Assembly: GCF_038069945.1 (NCBI RefSeq)
Contig: NZ_JBBPEV010000002.1
Coordinates: 461,369-525,368 of the forward strand
Length of the DNA stretch: 64,000 nt
Direction: 5' to 3'
Source of the DNA: Aquabacterium sp. A3
Lineage (GTDB): Bacteria > Pseudomonadota > Gammaproteobacteria > Burkholderiales > Burkholderiaceae_C
Below are positions 26,737 through 35,502 of this stretch, piece after piece; position 1 is the stretch's first letter, and each line of letters starts with the position of its first letter. The notes under the pieces are model-generated. The model was not told the origin of the DNA. It saw only the letters and a list, made by a program, of their open reading frames with translations, and did not search any database. A program made the position numbers and the translations under genes.

Positions 26737-27951
26737 ATGAAGAACATCAACTGGTCGGGCGCCATGCGCAGCCTGGCCCTCGTCGCGGCGGCGGCATGCG
26801 CCGTGCCCTCTGCGGTCGCGTCTGATCGCCTGGACGGGCTTTTCTCGAAGATCGAGCCCTCGTTGCGCGAGCGGGCGTTCATGCGGTTGAACTATGTGCA
26901 TGCCAATGTCAAGACGACTTCAGGCGATGCTTACGACGTGACGGGTCCCGTGGTTGGGGCCAACGACATTCTGAACTATCTGAGCTCGAATGCGACCACC
27001 CCATACACGTCGATGTTCAACACTGGTGTTGGGCCTGTTGGCGCTCGCACTGACAGTGGTGTGACGGTGCCGGCCACGTTTTACAACTTTGCCAGTGGCG
27101 CACTCACCGGGGATTTTGGTTTTTTCCAGTCGCCTGACAACGCTCTTGCGCTGGACGCAGAGTCTCAAAATTGCCCCCAGTTGCTTAATGGCCTGGGCAC
27201 GCCGTGTGGTGTCAAGGCCCGTTCAGATGCTTCCATTGGCACGCCGGCCATCAGCGTAGGCTATTTTCTCGATGCTCAGAAGGCTTGGGTCCTTGAAGCA
27301 TTTTTGTTGGCCGCACCCTTGAAAGCATCGGTGTATGGCGAAGGCAGGGGCTCCTTGAATGGCAAGGAGATCATCAATCTGAAGTTGCTGCCGCCCACTG
27401 TGATGTTGGGCCACTATTTTGGGAACGAGAAGTCGCGCATCAGGCCGTTCGTTGGGTTGGGTGCTTCTTACGCCATTTTCTTTGACGTCCGGGCGACACC
27501 CACCTTGAACTCGTATCAGGGTGGAGACACCACCGTGTCCATCAAGAACTCGTTTGGCGTTGGCCCATTTTTTGGTGTGATGGGGCAACTCGATGAGGAC
27601 TGGCACATCAGCCTGAATGTGGGCAAGCTGCGGTATAAAACTGAAGCCACCTTGATTACCAGGGAAACCCGCATTACCTCTGAATCTGCTGTGACCAGCG
27701 ACTACGGCCCCGCGATTGACATTGCGATCGACTCCCTTAACTCGCTGGGTAGCAGGCCTGAGTTCGCCGGCGCGAACCCACCGGATGGTTACGTGCCTGG
27801 ACAGCCAGTCCAGCCGCTCACCGCCTTGATGTGCGATTTGGCAAAAGCCAAGTATGGCAACAACAACTGTAGCCATGGTACTTTTGTGCGCAAACAGAGC
27901 ACGAGACTGGATAACACGCTTTTCATGCTGAGCGTGGGACGTCGATTCTGA
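26737..27951 (+). CDS. OmpW family outer-membrane protein
   Basis: A 404-residue protein with a signal peptide (LALVAAAACAVPSAVAS) and OmpW features: amphipathic strands, the segment IRPFVGLGASYAIFFDVRAT, and a C-terminal Phe (SVGRRF) for outer-membrane insertion. It is about twice the length of E. coli OmpW because of long loop insertions rich in Asn, Thr and Ser, including three Cys-containing stretches. A TAGGAGAC ribosome site precedes the ATG. GC content and codon use are lower than in flanking genes. It may export or bind small hydrophobic molecules; this is inferred from the family. Confidence 0.82.
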   Translation: MKNINWSGAMRSLALVAAAACAVPSAVASDRLDGLFSKIEPSLRERAFMRLNYVHANVKTTSGDAYDVTGPVVGANDILNYLSSNATTPYTSMFNTGVGPVGARTDSGVTVPATFYNFASGALTGDFGFFQSPDNALALDAESQNCPQLLNGLGTPCGVKARSDASIGTPAISVGYFLDAQKAWVLEAFLLAAPLKASVYGEGRGSLNGKEIINLKLLPPTVMLGHYFGNEKSRIRPFVGLGASYAIFFDVRATPTLNSYQGGDTTVSIKNSFGVGPFFGVMGQLDEDWHISLNVGKLRYKTEATLITRETRITSESAVTSDYGPAIDIAIDSLNSLGSRPEFAGANPPDGYVPGQPVQPLTALMCDLAKAKYGNNNCSHGTFVRKQSTRLDNTLFMLSVGRRF

Positions 27952-27977
27952 TTTGAGTCTTCTGACAGGACATTTCT

Positions 27978-28607
27978 ATGACTAACAAGTTATTCGGCCT
28001 TGCACTCCTCAGCGTTTTGTCACCTGCCGCTTTTGCCCAGGGGTATGTCGGCGCGGTGGCCGCTCTCACCCGTGTTGATGTTTCTTGCCTGCCTGGCGTC
28101 AGTTGCGATAACAATGGTTTTGGTTTCAAGCTTTTTGCGGGGACCAAACTCGAAAAGCCGTTGCTGAAACTGGGTGGTGGCGGTGTCGATGTTGTTGAAG
28201 TGGCGGCCATGCGCTTCGCAAAAGGGCGCTACAACGGTAGAACCGAGATCACGGTAAATGGCGGATCTGGTCCGGTGGTGGCCAATGTACCTGCGTCGGT
28301 GACCTTGGGTGTCAATGGACTGGTTGCATCGTTGGGGGCCTCGTTCCCTCTCGGTCAAAGGTTGACGCTCACGCCCAAATTAGGGGTGGCTTACATGACG
28401 GCGACAGGTGAATACGTGGTCGACGGCGCGCGCATGGGCAGCGTAACCAAGTCCAGCGTACAACCCTATCTGGGCATGTCGGCTGACTACTTGCTGGGGC
28501 AGGGGATCAAGCTGACAGCCGGTTTGGATTGGACGCGCTTTCGACTGGACGGCACTGAGAATGAGGACGCCATGCTGCTCGGCCTCGGCGCCGCCGTGTC
28601 GTTCTGA
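27978..28607 (+). CDS. Outer-membrane beta-barrel protein, small
   Basis: A 209-residue protein with a clear signal peptide (LALLSVLSPAAFA) and alternating strands ending in LLGLGAAVSF, with the terminal Phe typical of barrels. It resembles the eight-stranded OmpA/OmpX-type fold. One disulfide is possible between the Cys residues in DVSCLPGVSCDN. It is 26 bp after the OmpW-like gene and ends at a terminator, so the two probably form an operon. Confidence 0.78.
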   Translation: MTNKLFGLALLSVLSPAAFAQGYVGAVAALTRVDVSCLPGVSCDNNGFGFKLFAGTKLEKPLLKLGGGGVDVVEVAAMRFAKGRYNGRTEITVNGGSGPVVANVPASVTLGVNGLVASLGASFPLGQRLTLTPKLGVAYMTATGEYVVDGARMGSVTKSSVQPYLGMSADYLLGQGIKLTAGLDWTRFRLDGTENEDAMLLGLGAAVSF

Positions 28608-28632
28608 CACCAGTCGCACCGTATCCACGATC

Positions 28633-28658
28633 AAGGGCCTTCGGGCCCTTTTTCTTTT
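28633..28658 (+). terminator. Terminator after the beta-barrel operon
   Basis: AAGGGCC pairs with GGCCCTT around a TTCG tetraloop, followed by TTTCTTTT. Confidence 0.9.
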
Positions 28659-28690
28659 GCCACGCTCGGCGTTAAACGTCAAAAATATCG

Positions 28691-28759
28691 CTAACCCTGA
28701 GAACTTTGCCCCACTAAGGGCTGGCGCAAACCCTAGGAATTTCGGGTTACCCTGGGGGC
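28691..28759 (+). promoter_or_regulatory. Upstream boxes of secreted paralogue 4
   Basis: CTAACCC (28691-28697), GGGTTACC (28744-28751) and CCCTGGGGG (28750-28758) lie 120-190 bp before the next start codon. Related boxes occur upstream of paralogues 3 and 5. A G7 run follows at about 28772. Confidence 0.4.
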
Positions 28760-28878
28760 TCTCCCCACATTCGCGGGGGGGTGGGTAAGAGGGCCATCGA
28801 GCACGATACATCCATGGGCTCGCATCAAACGGGTTCCGTAACGCAAGCAACTTTCCCAGGAATCAACAGGAGTTCCAC

Positions 28879-29550
28879 ATGACCTTCGCTGCCACCATCC
28901 GCGCCGTTTCTCTGGCCACCGCCGCCGTGTTCGCCGCTTCGTCGGCCCAGGCACTGACCATCGCCACCAACTATCTGCAGGCCGACACGGTTCAGACGTT
29001 CTCTGATGACGCCATCAACGCCCTGAACCTGTTCCAGGTCGTGATCACCCCGCTGGGCAACGCCTACGTCAACCCCAACGCTGCCAACTCGTTCATCCTG
29101 CCCATCACCTCGATCACGGTGGCTTCGAACCTGGAGATCACCGGTGGCGCTGCCTCCGGTTCGGCTCTGGAACTGAGCCGCATGGTCAACGGCGAGAAGA
29201 AGGCCTTGACCCTGGCCAACTTCCAGATCGACTTCACCGCTTCGCAGGTGCTGGCCGACACCACCCCCAAGGGTGGCGTGACCACGCCCAAGATGCCCCT
29301 GTTCAACTTCACCAAGCTGTCTGAACTGGCCATCAAGTACAAGTTCCCTCTGACGATCACGGCCCAAGAAACCCTGGGCACCCTGAAGCTGACAGAAGAA
29401 GCCCTGGTGGCCCAGATCCAGGCCCTGGAAGTCAATGAGTTCCTGGCCCGTGCCGTCGTGCCCGAGATCGACTTCGGCACCCTGTACGAAGACATCAAGA
29501 TCAAGTTCCGCAAGGCCGTCTCGACCAAGCCTTACGTTCCGGCTCCCTGA
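28879..29550 (+). CDS. Secreted protein, anchorless member of the tandem family (4)
   Basis: A 223-residue protein with a signal peptide (TAAVFAASSAQA, then LTIATN) and no C-terminal membrane helix; it ends STKPYVPAP. Several patterns match paralogues 1-3: FSDDAINALNL versus FSENLRNALNV, PITSI versus PITSL, and ALEVNEFLARAVVPEIDFG versus ALALQFLGSVSLQAASADFG. This suggests remote homology with loss or absence of the PEP-CTERM tail. The function is unknown. It has its own terminator. Confidence 0.82.
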   Translation: MTFAATIRAVSLATAAVFAASSAQALTIATNYLQADTVQTFSDDAINALNLFQVVITPLGNAYVNPNAANSFILPITSITVASNLEITGGAASGSALELSRMVNGEKKALTLANFQIDFTASQVLADTTPKGGVTTPKMPLFNFTKLSELAIKYKFPLTITAQETLGTLKLTEEALVAQIQALEVNEFLARAVVPEIDFGTLYEDIKIKFRKAVSTKPYVPAP

Positions 29551-29593
29551 GTTCTGAACGACGATCAGAGTGCCTTCAGCGCTCTGATTTCAG

Positions 29594-29617
29594 AAGCCCG
29601 CCTCGGCGGGCTTTTTT
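29594..29617 (+). terminator. Terminator after secreted paralogue 4
   Basis: AAGCCCGCC (29594-29602) pairs with GGCGGGCTT (29605-29613), followed by a T-run. A second imperfect hairpin lies just upstream. Confidence 0.9.
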
Positions 29618-29643
29618 CATGGTGGAAATACAAGGCAAATCGA

Positions 29644-29744
29644 GGGTTAGTACCAGGGGGTGGGGGAATATTTCCACTGCGACTAACCCTTATGGGTGGG
29701 GTCCCAGGGGGTCCCATCCCCCTCAGGCAAGGGGGGAGGGGGGG
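29644..29744 (+). promoter_or_regulatory. G-rich upstream boxes of secreted paralogue 5
   Basis: This holds GGGTTAGTACC (29644-29654), CCAGGGGGT (29653-29661), the inverse box CTAACCC (29683-29689), CCCAGGGGGT (29703-29712) and a G6-A-G7 run near 29731-29744. GGGTTAGTACC differs by one base from GGGTTAATACC upstream of paralogue 2, and CCCAGGGGGT is identical to a box upstream of paralogue 3. Confidence 0.45.
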
Positions 29745-29819
29745 GATCGTGTTTTGACACCATAAGCACATGGGCAACGCAAGTTCGCCAGCCCAACCCC
29801 AACGTCATAGGAGTCTCAC

Positions 29820-30491
29820 ATGACCATCGCCACCATTCGCCGCACCTCTCTGGCCGCACTGGCCCTGTTCGCCGCCACTTCGGCCCAGGCCCTGACCCTG
29901 CCCACGAACGCCCTGGTGGCCGATTCGGTGCAGGTGTTCTCTGACGACGCGATGAACGCCTTCGCGCTGTTCGGCATCAAGGTCACTGCGCTGGGCAACG
30001 CCACGCCGGTGGCCGGCACGACCAATTCGTTCGCCCTGCCCATCACCAGCGTGACGGCCGGCTGGGACCTGAAGATCAAGAGCGGCGACGCCAAGGGCTC
30101 GGCCCTGGAGTTCTCTCGTGAGGTGGCCGGCGTGAAGAAGGCCCTGACCCTGGCCAACTTCACCATCAACTACGAAAAGGGTCAGGTTCTGGCCGATGCC
30201 ACCGCCAAGGGCGGCGTGACCAGCAAGCAGGCGGTGGTCTACAACTACACCGTGGAACAGCCCCTGAAGCTGAAGTACCGCTTCCCGCTGTCCATCACGC
30301 TGGACGAAACCCTCAGCAACCTGAAGCTCGACAGCGAAATGCTCAAGAAGTTCAATGCCGCGCTGGAAGTCAATGAGTTCCTGTCCAACGCCGTGATTCC
30401 CCAGATCAGCTTCGGTGCCCTGGAGCAAGACATTGCGGTGAAGTTCCGCAAGAAGGCTGTGTCCACCAAGCTGTACGTGCCCGCTCCCTGA
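29820..30491 (+). CDS. Secreted protein, anchorless member of the tandem family (5)
   Basis: A 223-residue protein closely related to the preceding paralogue: signal peptide (LALFAATSAQA), SDDAMNAFALFGIKVTALGN, KKALTLANFTINYEKGQVLA, and the shared ending STKLYVPAP. It has no membrane anchor or sorting signal. The conserved YVPAP ending in both anchorless members may itself be functional. It is followed by a strong terminator and thus a single transcription unit. Confidence 0.82.
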   Translation: MTIATIRRTSLAALALFAATSAQALTLPTNALVADSVQVFSDDAMNAFALFGIKVTALGNATPVAGTTNSFALPITSVTAGWDLKIKSGDAKGSALEFSREVAGVKKALTLANFTINYEKGQVLADATAKGGVTSKQAVVYNYTVEQPLKLKYRFPLSITLDETLSNLKLDSEMLKKFNAALEVNEFLSNAVIPQISFGALEQDIAVKFRKKAVSTKLYVPAP

Positions 30492-30539
30492 GCGGCGTGT
30501 CGGCTCCGGTGCTGGTCACCGGTGGCGTGAGATCTTCAA

Positions 30540-30563
30540 GGAGCCCCTCGGGGCTCCTTTTTT
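30540..30563 (+). terminator. Terminator after secreted paralogue 5
   Basis: GGAGCCCC (30540-30547) pairs with GGGGCTCC (30550-30557) and is followed by six T. Confidence 0.92.
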
Positions 30564-31108
30564 CATGGGTGTCGTTGTTGGGCGCAGGCCAGCGGCGCTT
30601 CGCTCTGGATGTCAACGTGGGGATATCGGGCCAGCAGGCGATCGAGGTCGCGCAGGTGTTTCAAGCGGATGAGTTCTGAGTAAAACTCGGCGCCCAGGCC
30701 CAGCGGGTGGCCGCGTCGGCCACCATGGCTGGGGGCGGCCATGGGATGAGACCGCAAGGCCTCTGCGACGGCTTTCACCGTGGCCGCCCGGGGCAGAGCC
30801 CCCTGCATGGGCAGCAGCAGCCAGCCTGCGCTCTGGGCGGTGGCTTCCACCGCCTGCGCAATGCCTGCACCGCTGAGGCTGGAACCATCCACGGGGGCGC
30901 TCATCAGCATGCACGAGGGGGGCAGATCGATGGGCGGGGGCGCGCCGAGCCCCGGCGGCAGCAGGCACAGCGTGGGCAGCCCCACCTGTGTGCCCAGCCC
31001 CACCAGGTCTTGCAGGTGGTGCCAGTCGTAGGCAGACATCGCCTGGGTGGCAGGCGAGCTGGCCCACAGCGGGCTGGCAATCACGATGAGGGTGGGTTGG
31101 GCAAACAT
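30563..31108 (-). CDS. Nucleotidyltransferase-like protein (MobA/CTP-transferase type), tentative
   Basis: A 181-residue protein with a weak resemblance to MobA-like NTP transferases: a hydrophobic first strand (LIVIASPLW), a middle Met/Ser-rich part, and the C-terminal segment GRRGHPLGLGAEFYSELIRL that resembles their GHP motif. The usual N-terminal GGxSxRMG nucleotide loop is absent, so activity is doubtful. The ATG at 31108 was chosen over an upstream frame extension. It is divergent from pdxH. Confidence 0.55.
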   Translation of the reverse strand: MFAQPTLIVIASPLWASSPATQAMSAYDWHHLQDLVGLGTQVGLPTLCLLPPGLGAPPPIDLPPSCMLMSAPVDGSSLSGAGIAQAVEATAQSAGWLLLPMQGALPRAATVKAVAEALRSHPMAAPSHGGRRGHPLGLGAEFYSELIRLKHLRDLDRLLARYPHVDIQSEAPLACAQQRHP

Positions 31109-31243
31109 GGTGCACACAAGCTGAACTTCAGTCTGCGCGCGCCTGGCCCATGGCACCATGGCACCATCACTTACGGGCTAACCCCCGTTACGGCTTGATC
31201 CCGCTCATTTCAGGTGGCAATCGATCTGGCCGATACTTTCATC

Positions 31244-31894
31244 ATGGACAAGACATCACATGATCTGGCGCAGATGCGCCGACAGTACGAGTTGGCGGCG
31301 CTGGATGAGACCCACGTGGCGCCTGACCCGCTGCAACAGTTTCAGCAGTGGTTTGACGAGGCGGTGCGCGCCAAGGCGCTGGAGCCCAATGCGATGACGC
31401 TGGCGACGGTGTCCGCGCAAGGGCGGCCATCCACCCGCGTGGTGCTGCTCAAGGGGCTGGATGCCCGCGGCCTGGTCTGGTACACCAACTATGAAAGCCG
31501 CAAAGGGCAGGAACTGGAGGCCAACCCGTGTGCCGCCCTGCAGTTTTTCTGGCCTGAGCTGGAGCGGGTGGTGCGTGTGGAGGGCTCGGTGGCCAAGCTC
31601 GATCCGGCCGAGTCGGACGCCTATTACCGCACCCGCCCATTGGGGTCGCGAATTGGTGCGTGGGCGTCGCCGCAAAGCCAGGTCATTGCCTCTCGGGCGG
31701 AGCTGGAGGCGACTTGGGCACAAGAGCAGGCGCGTCAGGGGGAAGATCCTGTGCGGCCCGCGCAATGGGGTGGTTACCGTCTGGCCCCAGCGTATTGGGA
31801 GTTCTGGCAAGGTCGCGCCTCGCGTCTGCATGATCGCCTGGTGTTTGAGGCGAGCGCCGAGGGAGCATGGCAACTCAGGCGCCTGGCCCCTTGA
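31244..31894 (+). CDS. pdxH: Pyridoxamine 5'-phosphate oxidase
   Basis: A 216-residue FMN flavoprotein making pyridoxal 5'-phosphate. Family motifs include [27 protein letters not shown] and [10 protein letters not shown], and the C-terminus with [16 protein letters not shown] and RRLAP. The ATG at 31244 gives the usual length; a GTG 10 codons earlier is possible. The 3' end overlaps the convergent msrA end by 20 bp. Confidence 0.95.
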   Translation: MDKTSHDLAQMRRQYELAALDETHVAPDPLQQFQQWFDEAVRAKALEPNAMTLATVSAQGRPSTRVVLLKGLDARGLVWYTNYESRKGQELEANPCAALQFFWPELERVVRVEGSVAKLDPAESDAYYRTRPLGSRIGAWASPQSQVIASRAELEATWAQEQARQGEDPVRPAQWGGYRLAPAYWEFWQGRASRLHDRLVFEASAEGAWQLRRLAP

Positions 31895-32447
31895 CGAGGT
31901 GGGCGAAGGCATGCCGGAAAGCCTCTACCTTGGGGGCCACCACCATGGCGCAGTAGCCCTGATAGGGGTGACGCTCGAAATAGCGGTGGTGCTCGGCTTC
32001 GGCCGTGTGGTAGTTGCTCACGGGTGCCACGTCCGTGACGATGGGGCGGTCGTAGGCCCCTGAGCGCGTGAGCGCTTCGATCACGGCGCGGGCCTCACGC
32101 GCCTGTTCTTCGCTGTGTGTGTAGATGCCCGACCTGTACTGGGTGCCCACATCGTGTCCCTGGCGGTTCGGTGTGGTGGGGTCGTGTATTTTGAAAAACA
32201 CCGCCAGCAGTTCGGTGTAGCTGAGCTCGCTCGGGTCAAAACTCAGGCGAACCACTTCGGCGTGCCCGGTGTCTCCGCCGCACACCCGTTCGTAGGTGGG
32301 CAGGGGGTGCTGGCCGTTGCTGTAGCCGGGCTCCACGGCGCGCACGCCTTTGAGGCCCAGAAACACCGCTTCAAGGCACCAGAAACAACCGCCGGCCAAG
32401 GTGGCGTTTTGCAAAGGCAGGGCAGGGGTGGGGGTGTGCGCGCTCAT
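31875..32447 (-). CDS. msrA: Peptide-methionine (S)-S-oxide reductase MsrA
   Basis: A 190-residue enzyme that repairs methionine sulfoxide. The nucleophile is C21 in GGCFWC, followed by the usual segments [20 protein letters not shown] and [14 protein letters not shown]. No signal peptide is seen, so it is cytoplasmic. A strong terminator-like hairpin lies just upstream. Confidence 0.96.
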   Translation of the reverse strand: MSAHTPTPALPLQNATLAGGCFWCLEAVFLGLKGVRAVEPGYSNGQHPLPTYERVCGGDTGHAEVVRLSFDPSELSYTELLAVFFKIHDPTTPNRQGHDVGTQYRSGIYTHSEEQAREARAVIEALTRSGAYDRPIVTDVAPVSNYHTAEAEHHRYFERHPYQGYCAMVVAPKVEAFRHAFAHLVKGPGA

Positions 32448-32464
32448 GCCTGCATGCTAGGCCC

Positions 32465-32594
32465 AAACAAAAACCCCCGGGCGAAGCCGGGGGTTGGGCG
32501 GGCGGTGCCGCCCCAGGAAGCAGCAGAGAGGATGGTCTGCCAGCTTCCCGGCCGCAGCGACTGCGGCCAGTTGGTGTACCTGCATCCAGCAGGT
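32465..32594 (-). ncRNA. Candidate small RNA between ubiD and msrA
   Basis: Read on the minus strand, TTGCGT (32629-32624) and TAATCT (32606-32601) are 17 bp apart. A transcript starting near 32594 would begin with the hairpin ACCTGC/GCAGGT (32594-32578). It would continue with the strong stem CTGCGGCC type (32568-32550) and end at the terminator 32495-32472. No open frame with a ribosome site is visible in it. It could also be part of the ubiD 3' untranslated region. Confidence 0.4.
32472..32495 (-). terminator. Terminator upstream of msrA
   Basis: AACCCCCGG (32472-32480) and CCGGGGGTT (32487-32495) form a perfect 9-bp stem. On the minus strand it is followed by TTTTTGTTTG. It ends either ubiD transcription or the candidate small RNA. 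Confidence 0.88.
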
Positions 32595-32656
32595 GTATCA
32601 AGATTAAGTCGATTCCGGGGGCCACGCAAGCGCTAATTTGTAAGCAAGGCCCTGAC

Positions 32657-34252
32657 TCAGCGCGTGCCGCCAGAGGGTGCCCCCGGCGACGCCATGATCG
32701 AGGCCACCAACGAGTCCACCCTGTCGTTGACCGACTGGGGCATGGTGATGGTGCGTCCCCATTCGCGGCTGGTTTCTCCGGGCCACTTGTTGGTGGCGTC
32801 CAGCCCCATCTTGCCGCCCAGCCCGCTCACGGGCGAGGCAAAGTCCAGGTAGTCGATGGGCGTGTTGTCCACCAGGGTGGTGTCGCGCACCGGGTCCATG
32901 CGGGTGGTGATGGCCCAGATCACTTCCTGCCAATCGCGGATGTTCACGTCGTCGTCCACGACCACGATGAACTTGGTGTACATGAACTGGCGCAAGAAGC
33001 TCCACAGCCCGAACATCAGCCGCTTGCTGTGCCCTGGGTAGGCCTTCTTCATGCTGATGATGGCCATGCGGTAGCTGCAACCCTCGGGTGGCAGGTAGAA
33101 GTCGACGATCTCCGGAAACTGCTTTTGCAGGATGGGCACGAAGACTTCATTGAGTGCCACGCCCAGCACGGCGGGCTCATCAGGTGGTTTGCCGGTGTAG
33201 GTGGAGTGGTAGATCGGGTTGTTTCGGTGGGTGATGCGGTTCACCTCGAACACCGGGAACCAGTCCTGCTCGTTGTAATAGCCGGTGTGGTCGCCAAAGG
33301 GACCCTCCAGCGCGTGCAGGTAACCACCACGCTCCATCAGGGGCACGCCGTGCTCGCTTTCGCCTTGGTAGCCAGCAGGGGCGGTGGGGATGTGCCCTTC
33401 CAGCACGAACTCGGCGCTGGCCGGCACCTGCAGGCGGGCGTCGCCTTCGCCCACACCCGTGTCCACCACCTCGGTGCGGCTGCCGCGCAGCAGGCCGGCA
33501 AACTGGTATTCACTCAACGAGTCTGGCACGGGTGTGACGGCGCCCAGGATGGTGGCCGGGTCAGCACCCAGGGCCACGGCAATGGGAAAAGGCTGGCCCG
33601 GGTTGGCCAGCGCAAACTCACGGAAATCCAGCGCGCCGCCCCGGTGGGCCAGCCACCGCATGATGAGCTGCTTCTTGCCGATCAGTTGTTGCCGGTAGAT
33701 GCCCAGGTTCTGGCGGCGTCGCGGGTGGGGCACGCCTTGCGGTCCCCGGGTGACGACCAAGCCCCAGGTCAGCAAGGGGGCGGCGTCGTCCGGCCAGCAG
33801 TGCTGGATGGGCAGTTGGGTCAGGTCCACCTCGCTGCCCTGCAGTTTGACCTGCTGGCAGGCGGTGCTGCGGCTGGTGCTGGGCTTCATGTCCCACAGGG
33901 CCTTGGCCATCTGCAGCAGCTTGCCGGCATCTTTCAGGCCACGCGGGGGCTCGGGTTCTTTGAGGCTGGCCAGCACACGGCCGATGTCACGCAGTTCGCT
34001 GACGTCATCGGCCCCCATGCCCAGCGCCACCCGACGCGGGGTGCCGAACAGGTTGGCCAGCACGGGCGTGGTGTGCACGGCACCGTGTTTATTCACGGGT
34101 TTTTCAAACCAGATCGCTGGCCCACCGGCCCGCAAGACGCGATCGCACAGGGCCGTCATCTCCAGGCGGGTTGATACATTTTGTGACAATCGCCGCAATT
34201 CGCCCTGGCGTTCCAGGCCTTGTACGAAGTCGCGCAGGTCTTTGTATTGCAT
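32657..34252 (-). CDS. ubiD: UbiD family decarboxylase (3-octaprenyl-4-hydroxybenzoate)
   Basis: A 531-residue enzyme, somewhat longer than E. coli UbiD, for decarboxylation in ubiquinone synthesis using prenylated FMN. Family segments are [15 protein letters not shown] near the start, [29 protein letters not shown] and [20 protein letters not shown]. The partner UbiX is not in the window. Confidence 0.95.
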   Translation of the reverse strand: MQYKDLRDFVQGLERQGELRRLSQNVSTRLEMTALCDRVLRAGGPAIWFEKPVNKHGAVHTTPVLANLFGTPRRVALGMGADDVSELRDIGRVLASLKEPEPPRGLKDAGKLLQMAKALWDMKPSTSRSTACQQVKLQGSEVDLTQLPIQHCWPDDAAPLLTWGLVVTRGPQGVPHPRRRQNLGIYRQQLIGKKQLIMRWLAHRGGALDFREFALANPGQPFPIAVALGADPATILGAVTPVPDSLSEYQFAGLLRGSRTEVVDTGVGEGDARLQVPASAEFVLEGHIPTAPAGYQGESEHGVPLMERGGYLHALEGPFGDHTGYYNEQDWFPVFEVNRITHRNNPIYHSTYTGKPPDEPAVLGVALNEVFVPILQKQFPEIVDFYLPPEGCSYRMAIISMKKAYPGHSKRLMFGLWSFLRQFMYTKFIVVVDDDVNIRDWQEVIWAITTRMDPVRDTTLVDNTPIDYLDFASPVSGLGGKMGLDATNKWPGETSREWGRTITMPQSVNDRVDSLVASIMASPGAPSGGTR

Positions 34253-34282
34253 TTATGTGTATAAAGAGTTGATTCTTTATGC

Positions 34283-34312
34283 TTGACTGGTTATTACCAG
34301 GGTGCCTAGAAT
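34283..34312 (+). promoter_or_regulatory. Candidate promoter of the transglycosylase gene
   Basis: TTGACT (34283-34288) and TAGAAT (34307-34312) with an 18-bp spacer, 190 bp before the start codon, leaving a long leader. Confidence 0.55.
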
Positions 34313-34324
34313 CCGCCCCGATCC

Positions 34325-34374
34325 GACCTGGGCCGTGTTAACCCCAGGTCATTCGGGTTCCGAAGTCGGGAACC
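34325..34374 (+). promoter_or_regulatory. Two hairpins in the transglycosylase leader
   Basis: GACCTGGG (34325-34332) pairs with CCCAGGTC (34343-34350), and GGTTCC (34356-34361) pairs with GGAACC (34369-34374). They lie at the 5' end of the predicted transcript. I cannot match them to a known riboswitch class. Confidence 0.35.
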
Positions 34375-34503
34375 AGGCGTGCCTCTTGGGGGCGCGCGTA
34401 CGGGCCTCCACCCCATCCGGGGCGGCCCATTATCACCGCGAGGTGGTGTCCACGGTGGCGTCATGCCCGGGTCTGGATGCGCGCGGTGAACGAAAGGAGC
34501 AAC

Positions 34504-35469
34504 ATGGCAGAGCATGGACGACAAGGCGCTTCGCGCCTGGCGACGGCGCTGAGCGATGTGGTGGAAGGTGTGCGTGTGGTGAGTCACAACTCGCTGGCGC
34601 TGTTGGGCCTGTGTGGTGCCGTGGTGATCGCGTTGCTGGTGGGCAGCCCACAGTGGCGTCATCAGGCCGAAGACCGCGCGCTGACCTGGTTGATGGACCG
34701 TGCCAACGCCCGCGTGGCGGCGGCCGAGGTCGAGCCCGAAGCGGTGCTCATGGCCATGGCCGAGCCCGAGGCCATCCAGCGTGCCACGGCCGCACCGGTG
34801 TCTGAACTCAGTGCACAGCAGGCCAAGCTGACGCTGTGGATCGCACGGCGCTACAGCGTGGCGCCAGAGCCGGTGGCCCGCCTGGTGCAGGAGGCGTGGC
34901 ACGTGGGGCAGCGCATGGGCGTAGAGCCCACCCTGGTGCTGGCCGTCATGTCCATCGAGTCGGGATTCAACCCCTTCGCTCAAAGTCAGGTGGGGGCGCA
35001 GGGCCTGATGCAGGTGATGACCCGCGTGCACCATGACAAGTACGAGGCTTTTGGCGGCATGCACGCCGCTTTCGATCCCTTGACGAACCTGCGAGTGGGT
35101 GTTCAGGTCTTGAAAGACTGCATCCGCCGCGCCGGCAGCGTGGAGGGTGGGCTGAAGTACTACGTGGGGGCCGCCAACCTGCCCCATGACCGTGGTTATG
35201 TGGCCAAGGTGCTGGCCGAGCAGGCCTACCTGCGCCAGGTGGCTTCTGGCACCAAGGTGGCGCTGAATGCCCCCTTGCCCCGTGGCGTGCTGATGTACAC
35301 CCCGGCGCCCACCACCACGGCCAGCCCCGAAGCGGATGTGGCGGGACCGGATGTGCTGGTGCCCGCATCGGCCACGTCCGCCCCCATGCCTGCCGAGGCA
35401 CCCCAGGCCGCGCCAGCCTCGCCGCTGCCGGCGTCTCCTGCCCGCCCCGAGCGCGTGGCCGCCGCCTGA
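34504..35469 (+). CDS. Lytic transglycosylase with SLT domain
   Basis: A 321-residue protein. An N-terminal membrane anchor (LALLGLCGAVVIALLVG) is followed by an SLT domain at about residues 130-245, with the catalytic Glu in AVMSIESGFNPFAQS and the GAQGLMQVMT motif. The C-terminal 70 residues are Pro/Ala-rich and probably disordered. It should cleave murein to anhydro-muropeptides. AAAGGAG precedes the ATG at ideal spacing. Confidence 0.92.
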   Translation: MAEHGRQGASRLATALSDVVEGVRVVSHNSLALLGLCGAVVIALLVGSPQWRHQAEDRALTWLMDRANARVAAAEVEPEAVLMAMAEPEAIQRATAAPVSELSAQQAKLTLWIARRYSVAPEPVARLVQEAWHVGQRMGVEPTLVLAVMSIESGFNPFAQSQVGAQGLMQVMTRVHHDKYEAFGGMHAAFDPLTNLRVGVQVLKDCIRRAGSVEGGLKYYVGAANLPHDRGYVAKVLAEQAYLRQVASGTKVALNAPLPRGVLMYTPAPTTTASPEADVAGPDVLVPASATSAPMPAEAPQAAPASPLPASPARPERVAAA

Positions 35470-35494
35470 CACGGGCGCCGCAAACCGCTACAAT
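35466..35494 (+). promoter_or_regulatory. Promoter of the glyA riboswitch transcript
   Basis: CTGACA (35466-35471) and TACAAT (35489-35494) are exactly 17 bp apart, and the riboswitch core starts about 9 bp later. The -35 box overlaps the stop codon of the preceding gene. Confidence 0.7.
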
Positions 35495-35502
35495 CCGCCC
35501 CG

